Positions 23,566-33,930 of a DNA stretch of 64,000 nucleotides are shown one piece after another. The first letter of the stretch is position 1. The number at the start of each line of letters is the position of its first letter. A program made the translations under genes and the position numbers. The notes beneath the pieces are model-generated. The model was not told the DNA's origin, ran no database searches, and saw only the letters and a list, made by a program, of their open reading frames with translations. The stretch is taken from NCBI RefSeq assembly GCF_028747785.1, contig NZ_CP118160.1, positions 1-64,000 of the forward strand, in the 5' to 3' direction. The DNA is from Halosimplex aquaticum (GTDB taxonomy: Archaea; Halobacteriota; Halobacteria; Halobacteriales; Haloarculaceae).

Positions 23566-24592
23566 TCACTGCATCGGTGACGCAGCTGCCGAATCGACGA
23601 GCGAGTACTCTCGGTCTCGACTCGTCCCTTCCGCCTCGAGGAGGTTGTACTGCTCCATCTTCGAGAGGTACGTGCGGATAGTCCGTTTCGTCCGCGGATC
23701 ATCGACGTCCTCGGAATAGTGCTCGTGGATCTCGCTCGGGCCGACCGGCCCGTGCTCGCGAACGATATCGTAGACGACGCGCTGGTGCGGTGTGAGCGAG
23801 TCGAGGCTCTTCTGCTTAATTTGGGCCCGGGCATCCTCGGCGGCGTCGAGGAGAATGTCGTCGGTGATGCGCTCGTGGTTCTCGCGATCAGCCTTGCCGG
23901 CAGCCGTTCGGAGGATGCCGATTGCGAGGCGTGCGTCGCCGGCGGCCGCGTCGGCGATGCGGTAGAGTTGGTCGTCGGTGATGACGTCCTCATCGAGTCC
24001 CCACTTTGCCCGCGCACTCAGGATATCGTACAGCTGCTCGTCGTGGTACTTGTCCATCCGGACGTGTTCGCTGGAGCGTAGCCGGCTCACGAGGCGGTCG
24101 TCGACGCGGCTGAACAGCTCCTCTTCCTTGTTCGCGATGCAGATGATCGCGAATTGCGGGAGGCTGTGGAGGTCGTAGATGACGCTGGGGTCTTCAAGCT
24201 GGTCGACCTCATCGAGGATGACGACGGTTCGCGGGCCGTCATGCTGCTGGAGGCGATCAACGAGTTCGTCGTGGGGCGTCGACTGCCGGTGGATGTCGAT
24301 GGTCGCGCCGAGGTCGTCGAGGATCTGGTAGAGCGTCCGAAATCGGGTGTAGTTACGCCAGCAGTTGACGTAGGTGGTCTCGACGTCGAGGACCTCTTCC
24401 CTGAGTCGTTCGGTGACGAACTTCGAGATGCAGGTCTTGCCAGCGCCGCTGGGTCCAGTGACGATGGCCGTGTCGGCGGGTTCACCGTTCGTGATGGGCT
24501 CGAGAACGCTAGAGGTGGTTGACCTCGGCGTCGCGATGCTCAACTTCCCGAGGGACGAACCCGGCGCGGAGAACGCGAGCATCGCGGATCAT
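23566..24592 (-). pseudogene. Second Orc1/Cdc6 initiator with N-terminal frameshift
   Basis: From ATG 24592 the frame reads MIRDARVLRAGFVPREVEHR and then DAEVNHL, the usual start of this haloarchaeal Orc group, then hits a stop near 24512. The next frame continues with SSVLEPITNGEPADTAIVTG, Walker A SGAGKT, Walker B VVILDEVDQLED and the winged-helix end SEDVDDPRTKRTIRTYLSKM. Two bases appear to be missing after Leu27. ATG 24582 in the second frame would restart it with about 23 foreign residues. Without the frameshift it would be ~340 aa. It may be partly functional from the internal start, or an assembly error. Confidence 0.8.
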
Positions 24593-24749
24593 CGTTACTT
24601 GATAGACTGATATTTTGGCAGTACTAAAAACGTGACCGGGTTGCTTCCGGAAACACTCCATTTAGCCCCCTGAACCTAACTAAATCCTCGCGCAGTAACG
24701 CGATTCCTGTTCGTGGAAACTCAAGGTTTCCGGGATTTCCGGAATCAGG
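24593..24749. other. Non-coding region upstream of the second orc, weak origin-like motifs
   Basis: Contains CTTCCGGAAAC, GTGGAAAC and GGTTTCCGG elements, which resemble parts of haloarchaeal origin boxes, and a short AT-rich segment at about 24605-24640. Copies are few and irregular, so a second origin is only possible. Confidence 0.35.
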
Positions 24750-25109
24750 TCACGGGCGGGAACTCGTCACACCAGGATTTTGCCAGTCGTCGGCTTCGTG
24801 TTCACTCCAGGGGATGAGGTATACTCCGTTGTCAGCGTGACTTTGACAGTCCAGCTCATCCATCAAGTTATTCCACCGTTCTTCGATCGTATTGCCGGAC
24901 TGCTCGAGGAGTGACTTATCGAGTTCGTCGATCAACTGCTCTTGGAGTTTCTGGTGTCGTTCGCTTCCGTACTCGCCAAAGACACCCTCATATCCTTCCC
25001 CTCGGAGTAGTCGAACGAGTGTCGTGATACGGAGGGCTCGGTCCTCGCTTATGTCAAATTCCTCTTCTAGTCGCATACACATCCTGCCAGCCCAATCAGA
25101 TGCGCCCAT
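24750..25109 (-). CDS. Hypothetical protein
   Basis: 119 aa from ATG 25109 (MGASDWAGRMCMRLEEEF). Helical and acidic, with a Trp-rich end (SEHEADDWQNPG). No domain recognised. The longer open frame upstream lacks a likely start. Same direction as the next two hypothetical genes, 46-130 bases apart, so they may form one unit. Confidence 0.45.
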   Translation of the reverse strand: MGASDWAGRMCMRLEEEFDISEDRALRITTLVRLLRGEGYEGVFGEYGSERHQKLQEQLIDELDKSLLEQSGNTIEERWNNLMDELDCQSHADNGVYLIPWSEHEADDWQNPGVTSSRP

Positions 25110-25155
25110 ACTCCCCCCTCTTGTCGTCAGTATAATAGATGTTCGTGGGCCCAGA

Positions 25156-25611
25156 CTAGAAGCAGTCAGGACATTCCCATACGTACCCCCGACTCTTGCG
25201 CCGGTCGCTTTTTGGCATTTGAAGAGACTCACAGAGGCCGCAGGTCTTGAATTCGGATTCGGGAATTAGTTCTATGAGCTTCTCCTTCCAGATCCGAATT
25301 TCAGTCTTCTTGATGTTGTTTCGTTCGTTCTCTACCTTGGAACTGTTCCTGTTGAATTCCCACTCTCGATTTTCGTTACGGCGCCATTCAGCCAATATTC
25401 GGAGGACCTCGTCTTGTTCGTCCACGCCATCAAGATCCTCTTGGCAGTCCTCCACGACATCTCGCCGAATTTTCGGTTCCACCTTGTCCCAGACCGCGGG
25501 GTTGCTTCCATCTCCTTCGTGCCGCTCTTCCTGGCGTTTTTGCTCGTCTTCCAGCTCCTCGATTCTGGCATCAAGAGACTCTCGTATCGGGGTGAGATCG
25601 GGGATGCTCAT
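25156..25611 (-). CDS. Coiled-coil protein with C-terminal zinc ribbon
   Basis: 151 aa from ATG 25611 (MSIPDLTPIRESLDARIEEL). A long charged helix (residues 1-110, probable coiled coil) leads into CGLC...CPDC at the very end, a zinc ribbon. No family recognised. The layout suggests a nucleic-acid-binding or adaptor protein. Confidence 0.5.
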   Translation of the reverse strand: MSIPDLTPIRESLDARIEELEDEQKRQEERHEGDGSNPAVWDKVEPKIRRDVVEDCQEDLDGVDEQDEVLRILAEWRRNENREWEFNRNSSKVENERNNIKKTEIRIWKEKLIELIPESEFKTCGLCESLQMPKSDRRKSRGYVWECPDCF

Positions 25612-25744
25612 ACGAAGATACCACGACTGGAACGTCATAATATTCTGGTGCTGTACCGCTTCTGTCTGGTTTAAACAGGTGTTGCGAATCGCCTGATTCT
25701 ATCGTGTTCAGCTCTCACGATCAGCGATCCATCCTGGATTGACA

Positions 25745-26719
25745 CTATTCTCTGGGAATCAGGTGTCGTTTGACTTCTCTAGAACAATGATTGCAGAGTG
25801 CCGCTGGCATCGGGAGCGTATCTGGGGAGAATTCCCGGGTGTCGCCTGAACGGGCTTCATGACCACAGACGGTCGTCCCAGTTTCATTCTGTACGAGGTG
25901 GTACTTCGCCTTCCCCGATTGGCGGAGCGAGAATGCAGATTCGTCTTCTGTGGGATAATTGTCGTCTACAATATCTTCGACCGTTGCCGAGGAGATCCAG
26001 TATCTGCTGAGATCCGTCCACCAGGTGTTCGAGCATCGAATTTGCTGGCGGAAGAGCTGCCGGTAATCAACCGTGAACCGTTGCGAATCCTGCTGAATGA
26101 GGTCATCGGTGTGGAACTCGAGTGTCCGTGGGGATCGCTCCCCCCTGTTTGATTCAGGTTCCAACTCGATGGTCCACTCCGTTTTGACGTACGCTCCTCC
26201 GGTGTATTCGACAGTGTCTGCGCTTACAGACTTGGTACGGTCACGAAGCCAACGAACGGTCGGTGGACGGAGCTTCTCAGTAAGTTGCTCTGAGAAGATG
26301 TCGTGTAGCAGTTCATCTGTGACGAGTGCGTCTTGGAGGGCGGTTCCGAGTTCTTGAGGGGCCGTCTGGTTCGTATAGTTCTCTGCCTGTGCGATGAGTG
26401 TCTCTCGAGCTTCGGCAATCCCATCGACGGTCAACCAGAATCCGTACGCTTCGTGACCATCGGTGAGCACTTCGCCATCGGTGAGCCGAACCAGCATCGG
26501 CCGGATATGGTCGGGTGCCGGAAACAGATGTAACTGGTATTGGTCGGTGACCGGGACTACTGGATAGGGGAACTCTTCTCTAGAGGGTACTCCCCCCTCG
26601 TTACGGGGTATGGAGAAGCCTCCCAGGTCTGCTACCGGGACGTGCCTTGGCATACACTCCGGGATACGATTCCAGTACGTCCCATATCGGTGGTCGCGAG
26701 GACCGCGATTAATTTGCAT
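25745..26719 (-). CDS. Hypothetical protein with C-terminal Cys/His cluster
   Basis: 324 aa starting MQINRGPRDHRYGTYWNR. Mixed alpha/beta. The C-terminal 60 residues contain KYHLVQNETGTTVCGHEARSG and CNHCSREVKRH, a possible zinc-binding module. The middle is rich in Trp and acidic residues. No known domain. Stands just before the defense island on the opposite strand. Confidence 0.45.
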   Translation of the reverse strand: MQINRGPRDHRYGTYWNRIPECMPRHVPVADLGGFSIPRNEGGVPSREEFPYPVVPVTDQYQLHLFPAPDHIRPMLVRLTDGEVLTDGHEAYGFWLTVDGIAEARETLIAQAENYTNQTAPQELGTALQDALVTDELLHDIFSEQLTEKLRPPTVRWLRDRTKSVSADTVEYTGGAYVKTEWTIELEPESNRGERSPRTLEFHTDDLIQQDSQRFTVDYRQLFRQQIRCSNTWWTDLSRYWISSATVEDIVDDNYPTEDESAFSLRQSGKAKYHLVQNETGTTVCGHEARSGDTREFSPDTLPMPAALCNHCSREVKRHLIPRE

Positions 26720-26862
26720 TGTGAGTAGACCGATTACCCCCAGTCACTTAGTATTCAGGGGGTAGTGGGGGGAGGGGCTATAGAAGAACCACCATACTAC
26801 AAATCGGGAACTTAGACTAAGTAAAGGTTATAACATTCCCGCTGGGTGATGTGACTATCCAG

Positions 26863-27090
26863 ATGACTCAGAAGACAATTGGACAGAACACCGGCCAATC
26901 GGGTCGGGTGAATCTGTCGGGACCCGAACTCGACCAATTCGATGCGGAGGTTGGGGACGCTATCAAGGTCGATGTCGCGGAGTCGAAGGGGATCGCCAAG
27001 GCGATCATCGAGAACAGCACGGAGTGTGAATTCGTAATCGTATCCAAACCAGAAGCTGATTCCTCACCCACGGAGGAAATCGATGAGTAG
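26863..27090 (+). CDS. AbrB-like small DNA-binding protein
   Basis: 75 aa from ATG 26863. The segment GRVNLSGPELDQFDAEVGDAI followed by KVDV resembles the SpoVT/AbrB swapped-hairpin fold (residues 12-45). It overlaps the DUF499 gene by 8 bases, so it is the first gene of the defense operon and probably its regulator. TTATAAC in the region 30-40 bases upstream could be the TATA element. Confidence 0.6.
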   Translation: MTQKTIGQNTGQSGRVNLSGPELDQFDAEVGDAIKVDVAESKGIAKAIIENSTECEFVIVSKPEADSSPTEEIDE

Positions 27091-30000
27091 TGAGTACCCT
27101 TCTCTCTTCGAAAGCTGTCAGCCACGAGACGACGTCTTAGACGGCTCGCTCCAGGAGGAACAGTTCGCTGCGAAACTCTCGACTGTCGTCCACAACCCTG
27201 AGAAGGCAGCACCAGTCTATCGAGACCCCGACTCGTTCTACGATATGACCTATCCCACGGAGGGTCTCCGCACGCTGCTCTCCAATCTCACGGGGCGTTT
27301 CTTGGCGACCACAAAGTACGACCCCGGCTCGTATACTTCGAGCATTCTCTGTCTCGACACACGGTTCGGTGGTGGGAAAACGCACGACCTCATCGCCTCT
27401 TACCATCTTGCTGAGAACCCCGTAGATATTGACGACCTCTCGCACTACCTGCTGGACGGCGACGAGGAGCTTGCGGCCGACTATCAAGATGCGGTGGCAG
27501 AGGGGCTCGATATTGCGACGGGGGTCTTCATCGGAACGAAGGCTGATAGCAAGGATGCCCGCCATGCCGACGACGATCCGGATGCTCCGAATACCCGGAC
27601 GATGTGGGGTGAACTTGCGTACCAGCTCTATGGGCTCGATGGCTACGAGTACCTCAAGGACTACGACCAAGACCGGGACGCCCCCGGTGAGGGGACCCTC
27701 TCGAACCTTTTCGCTCAGCACGACCAGCCGGCCCTCATTCTGATCGACGAAATCGCCGACTACATGAACAAAGCCGCGGGCACGCCTGTCGGCGACAAGA
27801 CGCTCGCCGATCAGACGCTTTCGTTCGTGATGGCGCTCCTCGAAGCGGCTGCCGAGTCGGAGCACGTCACGGTCGTCTACTCTATCGCGGATACAGCGTT
27901 TGGTGAGCAGGCTGACCGGGTTCGTGATGGCGTCCGTGATCACATTGAGGAGGTCAACGAGATCGGCCGGCGGCAGCACAAGACGGTCACGCCGACCGAC
28001 GAAAACGAGATCGGACAAGTCCTTCAGCACCGACTCTTCTCGGAAGTTCCAGAAAACGCCGCGCACGAAGCCGCTGACTCATACTTCCAATTCTATGACC
28101 AGGAAGACCGGCAGTATCCACAGGAAGCAACCGACGCTGGCTACGTGGATGTCCTCGCACGCGAATACCCCTTCCATCCCTCCTTAATCGACGCTCTCAC
28201 GGACAAGATCGATACGATCCCTCGATTCCAGCGCACGCGTGACGCCCTCCGCTTGCTTGCTCGAGCCGTCTACTACCTCTGGAATCACCAGCCCGACAGT
28301 TACGACCGCCACTGGATTCGGATCTACGACCTCACAGTCGCTGATGACGATCCTGGCGGTGGGATTCAGACGATCCTTCGTGAGCGCCTATTCGACTTCG
28401 TCGATCTCGGTCCCGCAGTGACCGCCGACATCTACGACGACGATGGTACCGCGCACGCCCAGCGAGGACCGAAAATGGACCGAAAACGGTCTCCCACCTC
28501 TCGGTACCCATCTGACGACGACAGTTCTCTGGCACAGCCTTGCATACGGAGAACAGGCTGCAGGCCTAACTCACGCCGATCTGAACCTCGCTATCGGCCA
28601 CCCCGATCTGAACTTCGACGACTACGATGCCGCCCTATCCGCACTCCGGGGCGACGATATGGACGTCGCTTGTTACTTCCTCTACGAGGAAGAGCGCCTC
28701 CGATTCAAGCAAGAACCAAATCTGATCCGGATCATCGACCAGCGGATCGAGTCTACTCCCGAAGCGAGCGCTCATTCGCGTTTCCAGAACCGTCTCACCT
28801 CGAAGGAAATCGGCGATGGTGGCTTCCAGCCGGTGGAGTTCCCTGAATCGCCGGCGGACTTACCGGATACCCCGGATACGCCGAAACTCGCGGTGATGCA
28901 TCCGGACACCGCTGCTGTCGAAGACGGCGGCGATACGCCGCCGAACCGGGTAACTCAGCTCTACGAGCAGCAAGCCGCAAAACACGAGGGAGAGACTGAG
29001 ACGCGAATCTACAAGAACTACGCTCTGTTCCTCGCCCCTGACGCTGATCGAATGGATGCTGCAATCGACGAGGCTCGGCGTCTCGAGGCTATAGAGGCCC
29101 TGCTTGATAGCCCTGAACAGAAAGCCGACCTCTCCTCGGAACAAATCGAGGAGCTTCGAGAACGGAGCGACGAGGCACAGCTGATGCTCGGAGAGCTCGT
29201 TCGGAACGTCTACCGACACCTCTACTACCCTGACCGGGACGGGCTCACCCACATCACCATCGGTGCGACCGAATCCAACGGCGGGACGACACTGGTCGAC
29301 GCTGTCCAGACAACGCTCGAGGATAAGATCGTGAAACGCGACGCCGGCGCTCGTGGGTCCGCTCACGTCCAACAGAAGCTCTGGCAGCAGACCCAGGACG
29401 CCATGTCCACCGAAGCGCTGGTCAACCAATACGCGAAGAAGCCGGGGCTGGACTACCTCTTCAGCACAAAACCGATTCGAGAGACTGTCTCGTCCCTCGT
29501 TAGTGACCACGGGTACGCATATTGGGATGGCGAGTCTGGGACAGCGTACTGGGTCAGGACAACGGAGCCTGAAACGTGGCCGCATCCGGAACCGTTCGCG
29601 AAATCCCCCGATGTCGAGACCTCGATTCGGGACAGCGATGTCCAAATCGGGAGTGACTTCGTCGTTTATCGAGATATCGACGCGCTCGTCGACGACCACC
29701 TCGACGAAATCGACCGGCCAGAACAGACGGTTGCTACCTGTGCCGAGTGTGGGGCGGAGGTTGAAAACCCAGAAGGAAGCGAACCCTACTACTGTGAGGA
29801 ACACCAGTCCGATACGACCTGTAGCTCCTGCGGAAAAGAGGTCGCTGCGAGCAGCTGCTGGACGCACGCGGACGCTGCGAGGAATGCCAGCCAGACGAAT
29901 CCTGGGAGGCGAGCAAGAAGATGATGTCCGCTTCGCGGGCGTTCTCAGAGGTTCGTCGCGATGCGGAATCGAAGGCCGGAACTGACCGGACGCCGCTGCT

Positions 30001-30378
30001 TGAAGAGGTGACCATCCAGGTCGGTGGGGACGAACCTTTCCAAGCGGCCAAGTTCATCAGTCAGCGCCCCGGATTCAAAGCCCGCGAAGACTCGGTGACG
30101 GTTCGAATGCAGTACGAAACCCAGACTGACGACGGGACGTACAGCGCGGAATTCACGGGGTCACCGAGCCGATTCCGTGACGTGATCGACCAGCCGGCTC
30201 GTTCGGCGATGATCGAGAGACCATCCAGTTCCGCTTCCAGTTTGACGAGCCCGAACCGATTACTGACGAGGGTGACGACCTCCTCGCTGCCCTCGATAAT
30301 GACCTCGATGCGGGCAACATCGACGTCCGGGTCGAAGGGCGTGGCCCGATTCAGGCGAGCTCGGAGGTGACGGTCTGA
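27083..30378 (+). pseudogene. DUF499 ATPase of an anti-phage operon, three frameshifts
   Basis: About 1,098 codons. The N-terminal part has Walker A FGGGKTH (near residue 95) and Walker B LILIDEIADYM, typical of DUF499 proteins. The frame slips near 28445 (resuming with THLTTTVLWHSLAYGEQAAG), near 29875 (CAECG/CSSC zinc ribbons, then CEECQPDESWEASKKMMSAS), and near 30205 (ETIQFRFQFDEPEPITD). Each continuation joins without overlap or gap, so the ancestral protein is complete. DUF499 proteins occur with DUF1156 methylases and SNF2 helicases in phage-defense loci. Expressed as it stands, only the first ~455 residues would be made in frame. Confidence 0.8.
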
Positions 30379-31019
30379 TGGCGAGTCGCGGTTCGGAATT
30401 TGAGACCTCACCCGCTGAGGGAACAGAGGAGGATCGGCTGGTTCGCTACGGGACGAGTATGTTCGGTGGTCGCCCGACGTTCACGCTCGTCCGACGAGAG
30501 ACAGACGGTGGCGGCGAGTGGACGCTCCACGAATTACTCCCTCGCGAACAGGCTGAAGCCCGCCGTGATCGCCTGGAGCGGGATGGTCGTTCGCTGAGTA
30601 TCACACCAGTCGAGGATCTCGTCTCGGACATTGCTGGGGACGACCTCCTTTCCAAGCTCGATGGCTGGACGTGGGATGAGTGGGCCGGCGCAAAGGTCGC
30701 ACGGCTTGATCCGACCCGTGTCCGTGCGCTCCAGGACGTCGTCAGGGAGGCGATTGAGGGCACGCCAGGAGATTCATCAGAAGTTCTCACTGGGGGGGCT
30801 GGATTCGTGTTCCTACCTGAGACGGCAGGCGTCCGGCTTGCTGTTGCCTTCCGTGGCGTGAAGCCGATCCAGCGTATCGACCGGATGCGGTCGCTGGCTC
30901 GAGGCGTTGCACGGATGAGCGATGAGGAGTGTTACTACTGGTACGCAAAGTGTCGGTCTCCGTCGAGTCCGAACGGCGAAAAGGCCCTTCGAGTGTTGCT
31001 GACGGATCATATCAAGTGA
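30378..31019 (+). CDS. Accessory protein of the DUF499/DUF1156 operon
   Basis: 213 aa. It starts at ATG 30378, sharing one base with the stop of the DUF499 gene. Beta-rich N-terminus (FGGRPTFTLVRRETDGGGEW), a helical linker and a C-terminal half with GFVFLPETAGVRLAVAFRG. It takes the place of the DUF3780-type small protein of related systems, but sequence membership cannot be claimed. Possibly a subunit bridging ATPase and methylase. Confidence 0.5.
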   Translation: MASRGSEFETSPAEGTEEDRLVRYGTSMFGGRPTFTLVRRETDGGGEWTLHELLPREQAEARRDRLERDGRSLSITPVEDLVSDIAGDDLLSKLDGWTWDEWAGAKVARLDPTRVRALQDVVREAIEGTPGDSSEVLTGGAGFVFLPETAGVRLAVAFRGVKPIQRIDRMRSLARGVARMSDEECYYWYAKCRSPSSPNGEKALRVLLTDHIK

Positions 31020-31025
31020 TTTTCC

Positions 31026-33913
31026 ATGACTCAAAATAACCCTGATATCGATGAGCAATCCGAATTAGATCAGCTTGCTATTGAGGGGAATCTCCCGCTC
31101 AAGGCAGTTGGAATTGAGAATCTAAAAGAGGCTAACCCCCAACATATGCCGCCTCACCGGTATCTCCATCCTTGGTTTGCGCGGCGACCAACTCCTGCCT
31201 CCCGACTTGCCGTCTTAGCTTCTGTCCTACCTTCGGGGGTTGATGCTGACGATCTGCTTCGGTGGATGCAGATTGGTCCATCTCAAGGAACAGACGGCGA
31301 GAGTATTGTAGAATACGTCGCACGAAAGAAGAGTAATGAGGATGAACGGGATGGAACACTACAAGACCACTACGATTACCCCCGTCCATTCACTCAGTCA
31401 CCGAGTGAGAACGAACGAAATGAGATTCACCAGCTTCTTCGGAATCAATGGGATGGAGAACTACCTACCGTTCAGATCCAACAGCTGGTGGCGGTGTAAT
31501 TCCATTTGAAGCACTCCGGTACGATCTCCCTACGATTGCAAACGAATTGAATCCCATCCCGTCGCTAATGCTCAAGGTTATGAATGAGTACGCGCCGAAG
31601 GTGGGTTCTCTGCAGAGCGAATTGAATCGGTGGAGTGCCAAAGTGGATGAGCTCGCTTCAGAGCGGCTTGAAGAGTACTTCCCTTGTAAGAACGACCGCC
31701 GTAGTCCTTCCCATTACGCTTGTACATATACCGTCACTTGCCCTGACTGTGGATTCGAAATACCTCTAGTGAAGAAGTGGTGGCTTCAGAAACAGTCGTC
31801 GACAAGCGGCGTTGCTGCCCGCCCGCGTCTAAATGAAGAAACGAAAAGTGTCGAGTACGACTGTGTACGGCTTCCTGATGAGGTATCGAAAAACGAGTTC
31901 AACCCTCAGAATGGCCCTCATTCCCGAAGTGGCGCAGAATGTCTGAATTGTCCTGTCGTGATGGAGTCAGATGATATCCGTACAGCGTTTAAGAATGGCG
32001 AGTATGACACGACAATCTACGGTGTCAAGTATGTCAACGATGGTTCTGGATGGCGGGCCCCGACCACGGAAGATTACAAAGCCTGCGAAAAAGCGTCTGA
32101 GCGTACGGAATCTGATTTCCGACTGAATACAATTCTCACTCAAGATCGGTACATCGGTGATGAGGATCGAGCTGGCCCGTACGGAGTCAGTAAATGGCGA
32201 GATGCGTTCACTGATCGCCAGCTCGTCACTCATTATGAGTATCTTCGAGCCTTTGAGGAAGTGGAAGACGGAATCCGCGAAAGCCACTCAGAGAAGGAGG
32301 CAGAAGCTATCCTCACGATTCTCTCTCTTGTATCCAGTAAGGCCATTGACCGAAATACACGGTTTGCGCCACTCGACACTGGAAAAGGATACCCCGCAAA
32401 TGCTCTTGGCGGGAAGCACTTCACACTCCAGTGGTCGTTCGTTGATAACAACCTGTGTGCAGGGAATCAATCATGGGAAGATAACTTCAATCGTGTCCGC
32501 GACTCCTACGAGGAGCTTGTCTCATATCTTCAGGATATCGAAGATCCTGAATCAGAGGTTCTAGTCGGTGACGCAGCCGACTTAGATATTGAATCTGACA
32601 CCGTCCAGGCGGTTGTTATTGACCCGCCATACTACGACAGCATTATCTATTCCGAACTTTCGGACATTTGTTACGTTTGGTTGAAAGAATACCTTGGGGA
32701 CACTTTCCCCGAGATGTTCACTGGTGAACTCTCAGATAAGGACGACGAGGCTGTGGCGAATGTCGCTGAGTACGAGGAAGTCGCAGATAGTTCAAAATCC
32801 AAAAAAGAGTTCGCCTCTGAAGATTATGAAGATAAAATGGCAGAAATTTTCCAGGAACTCTACAGAGTGCTTGAGCCTGGTGGAGTAATGACCGTTATGT
32901 TCACGCATAAGGAGTCCAGCGCGTGGGATACTCTCACTAAATCACTCATCAGATCTGGATTCACTGTAACTTCGACACATCCCATCACGAGTGAAATGCC
33001 ACAGAGGACCGATACCCGAGGTGGCGGGTCAGCCGACAGCACGTTACTCCTCACGGGCCGCAAACCCGTTGATGCTAATCAGCACGAGACGGACTCAACT
33101 CCGACCCTTTGGAGTGATGTTCGTACAGATACACGAGACGTTGCTAAGGATGCTGCCCGCGAACTCCTTAATTCGGGTCTTTCACTAACAAAAACGGACG
33201 TGATTATCTCTGCATTCGGACCAACTTTGAAAGTCTACGCTGACGCCTATCCAGTTGTTGATGACCAAGATAATGAGGTTCCACCCCGTCGCGCTCTTGA
33301 AGAAGCCCGTGAAGCAGTAACGCGGGTCCTTGTTGAGGAGTATCTTGAGGGTGAAGGACTCGGAGACTTGGACGACATTACTGAGTGGTATATCCTCTCT
33401 TGGCTGGTTCACGAATCCGACACCTTCCACTACGATGACGGCCATCAACTGGGCCTCGGCGTGGGCGTCGATATCGACGAAATCAAACGCTCTACGAAAA
33501 TTTGGGGGAAGAAACGTGGCGACATTCAGCTGAAGACTCACGAGGACCGCGTCCAAGATATCACACTGCCCCCCGAAGAGAGATCTAACCGGACGCCCGT
33601 CGATCCTGAAGCGCTGTCCTACACGATCGCCCTCGATGCGGTTCACGCCGCTATGCACGTCTACGAGAAACAGGGCGAGGACGTCGCCATCGATTGGCTC
33701 AAAGAACGCAACTTCGACACAGATGCGGGGTTCAAGGCAACACTGAAAGCTCTCCTGCAAGTTCTTCCCCAGCGGAGTTCGGAATGGGAGGCCGCTCGCG
33801 ACCTCGCCATAGGCCGGACCCACGACGCCCTCGGTCTCGAATTCACCCCCACCGATTTCACTGATGTCTCAAAAGATAGGTCCGAACAGACCGAACTCGG
33901 TGACCACGCCTAA
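31026..33913 (+). pseudogene. DUF1156 DNA methylase, one frameshift
   Basis: About 962 codons. The DUF1156 N-terminal region (HRYLHPWFARRPTPASRLAV) precedes a SAM-binding motif DPTAGGGVIPFEA and catalytic motif DPPYYDSIIYSELSD, typical of N6-adenine or N4-cytosine methyltransferases. A second-half CPDCG may bind zinc. The frame slips near 31490, exactly before the DPTAGGG motif, so the first frame stops at 31499. ATG 31026 follows the previous gene by 6 bases. It would mark host DNA in the defense system; as read it is inactive. Confidence 0.8.
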
Positions 33914-33930
33914 CTCGAAATTCCTCCAGT

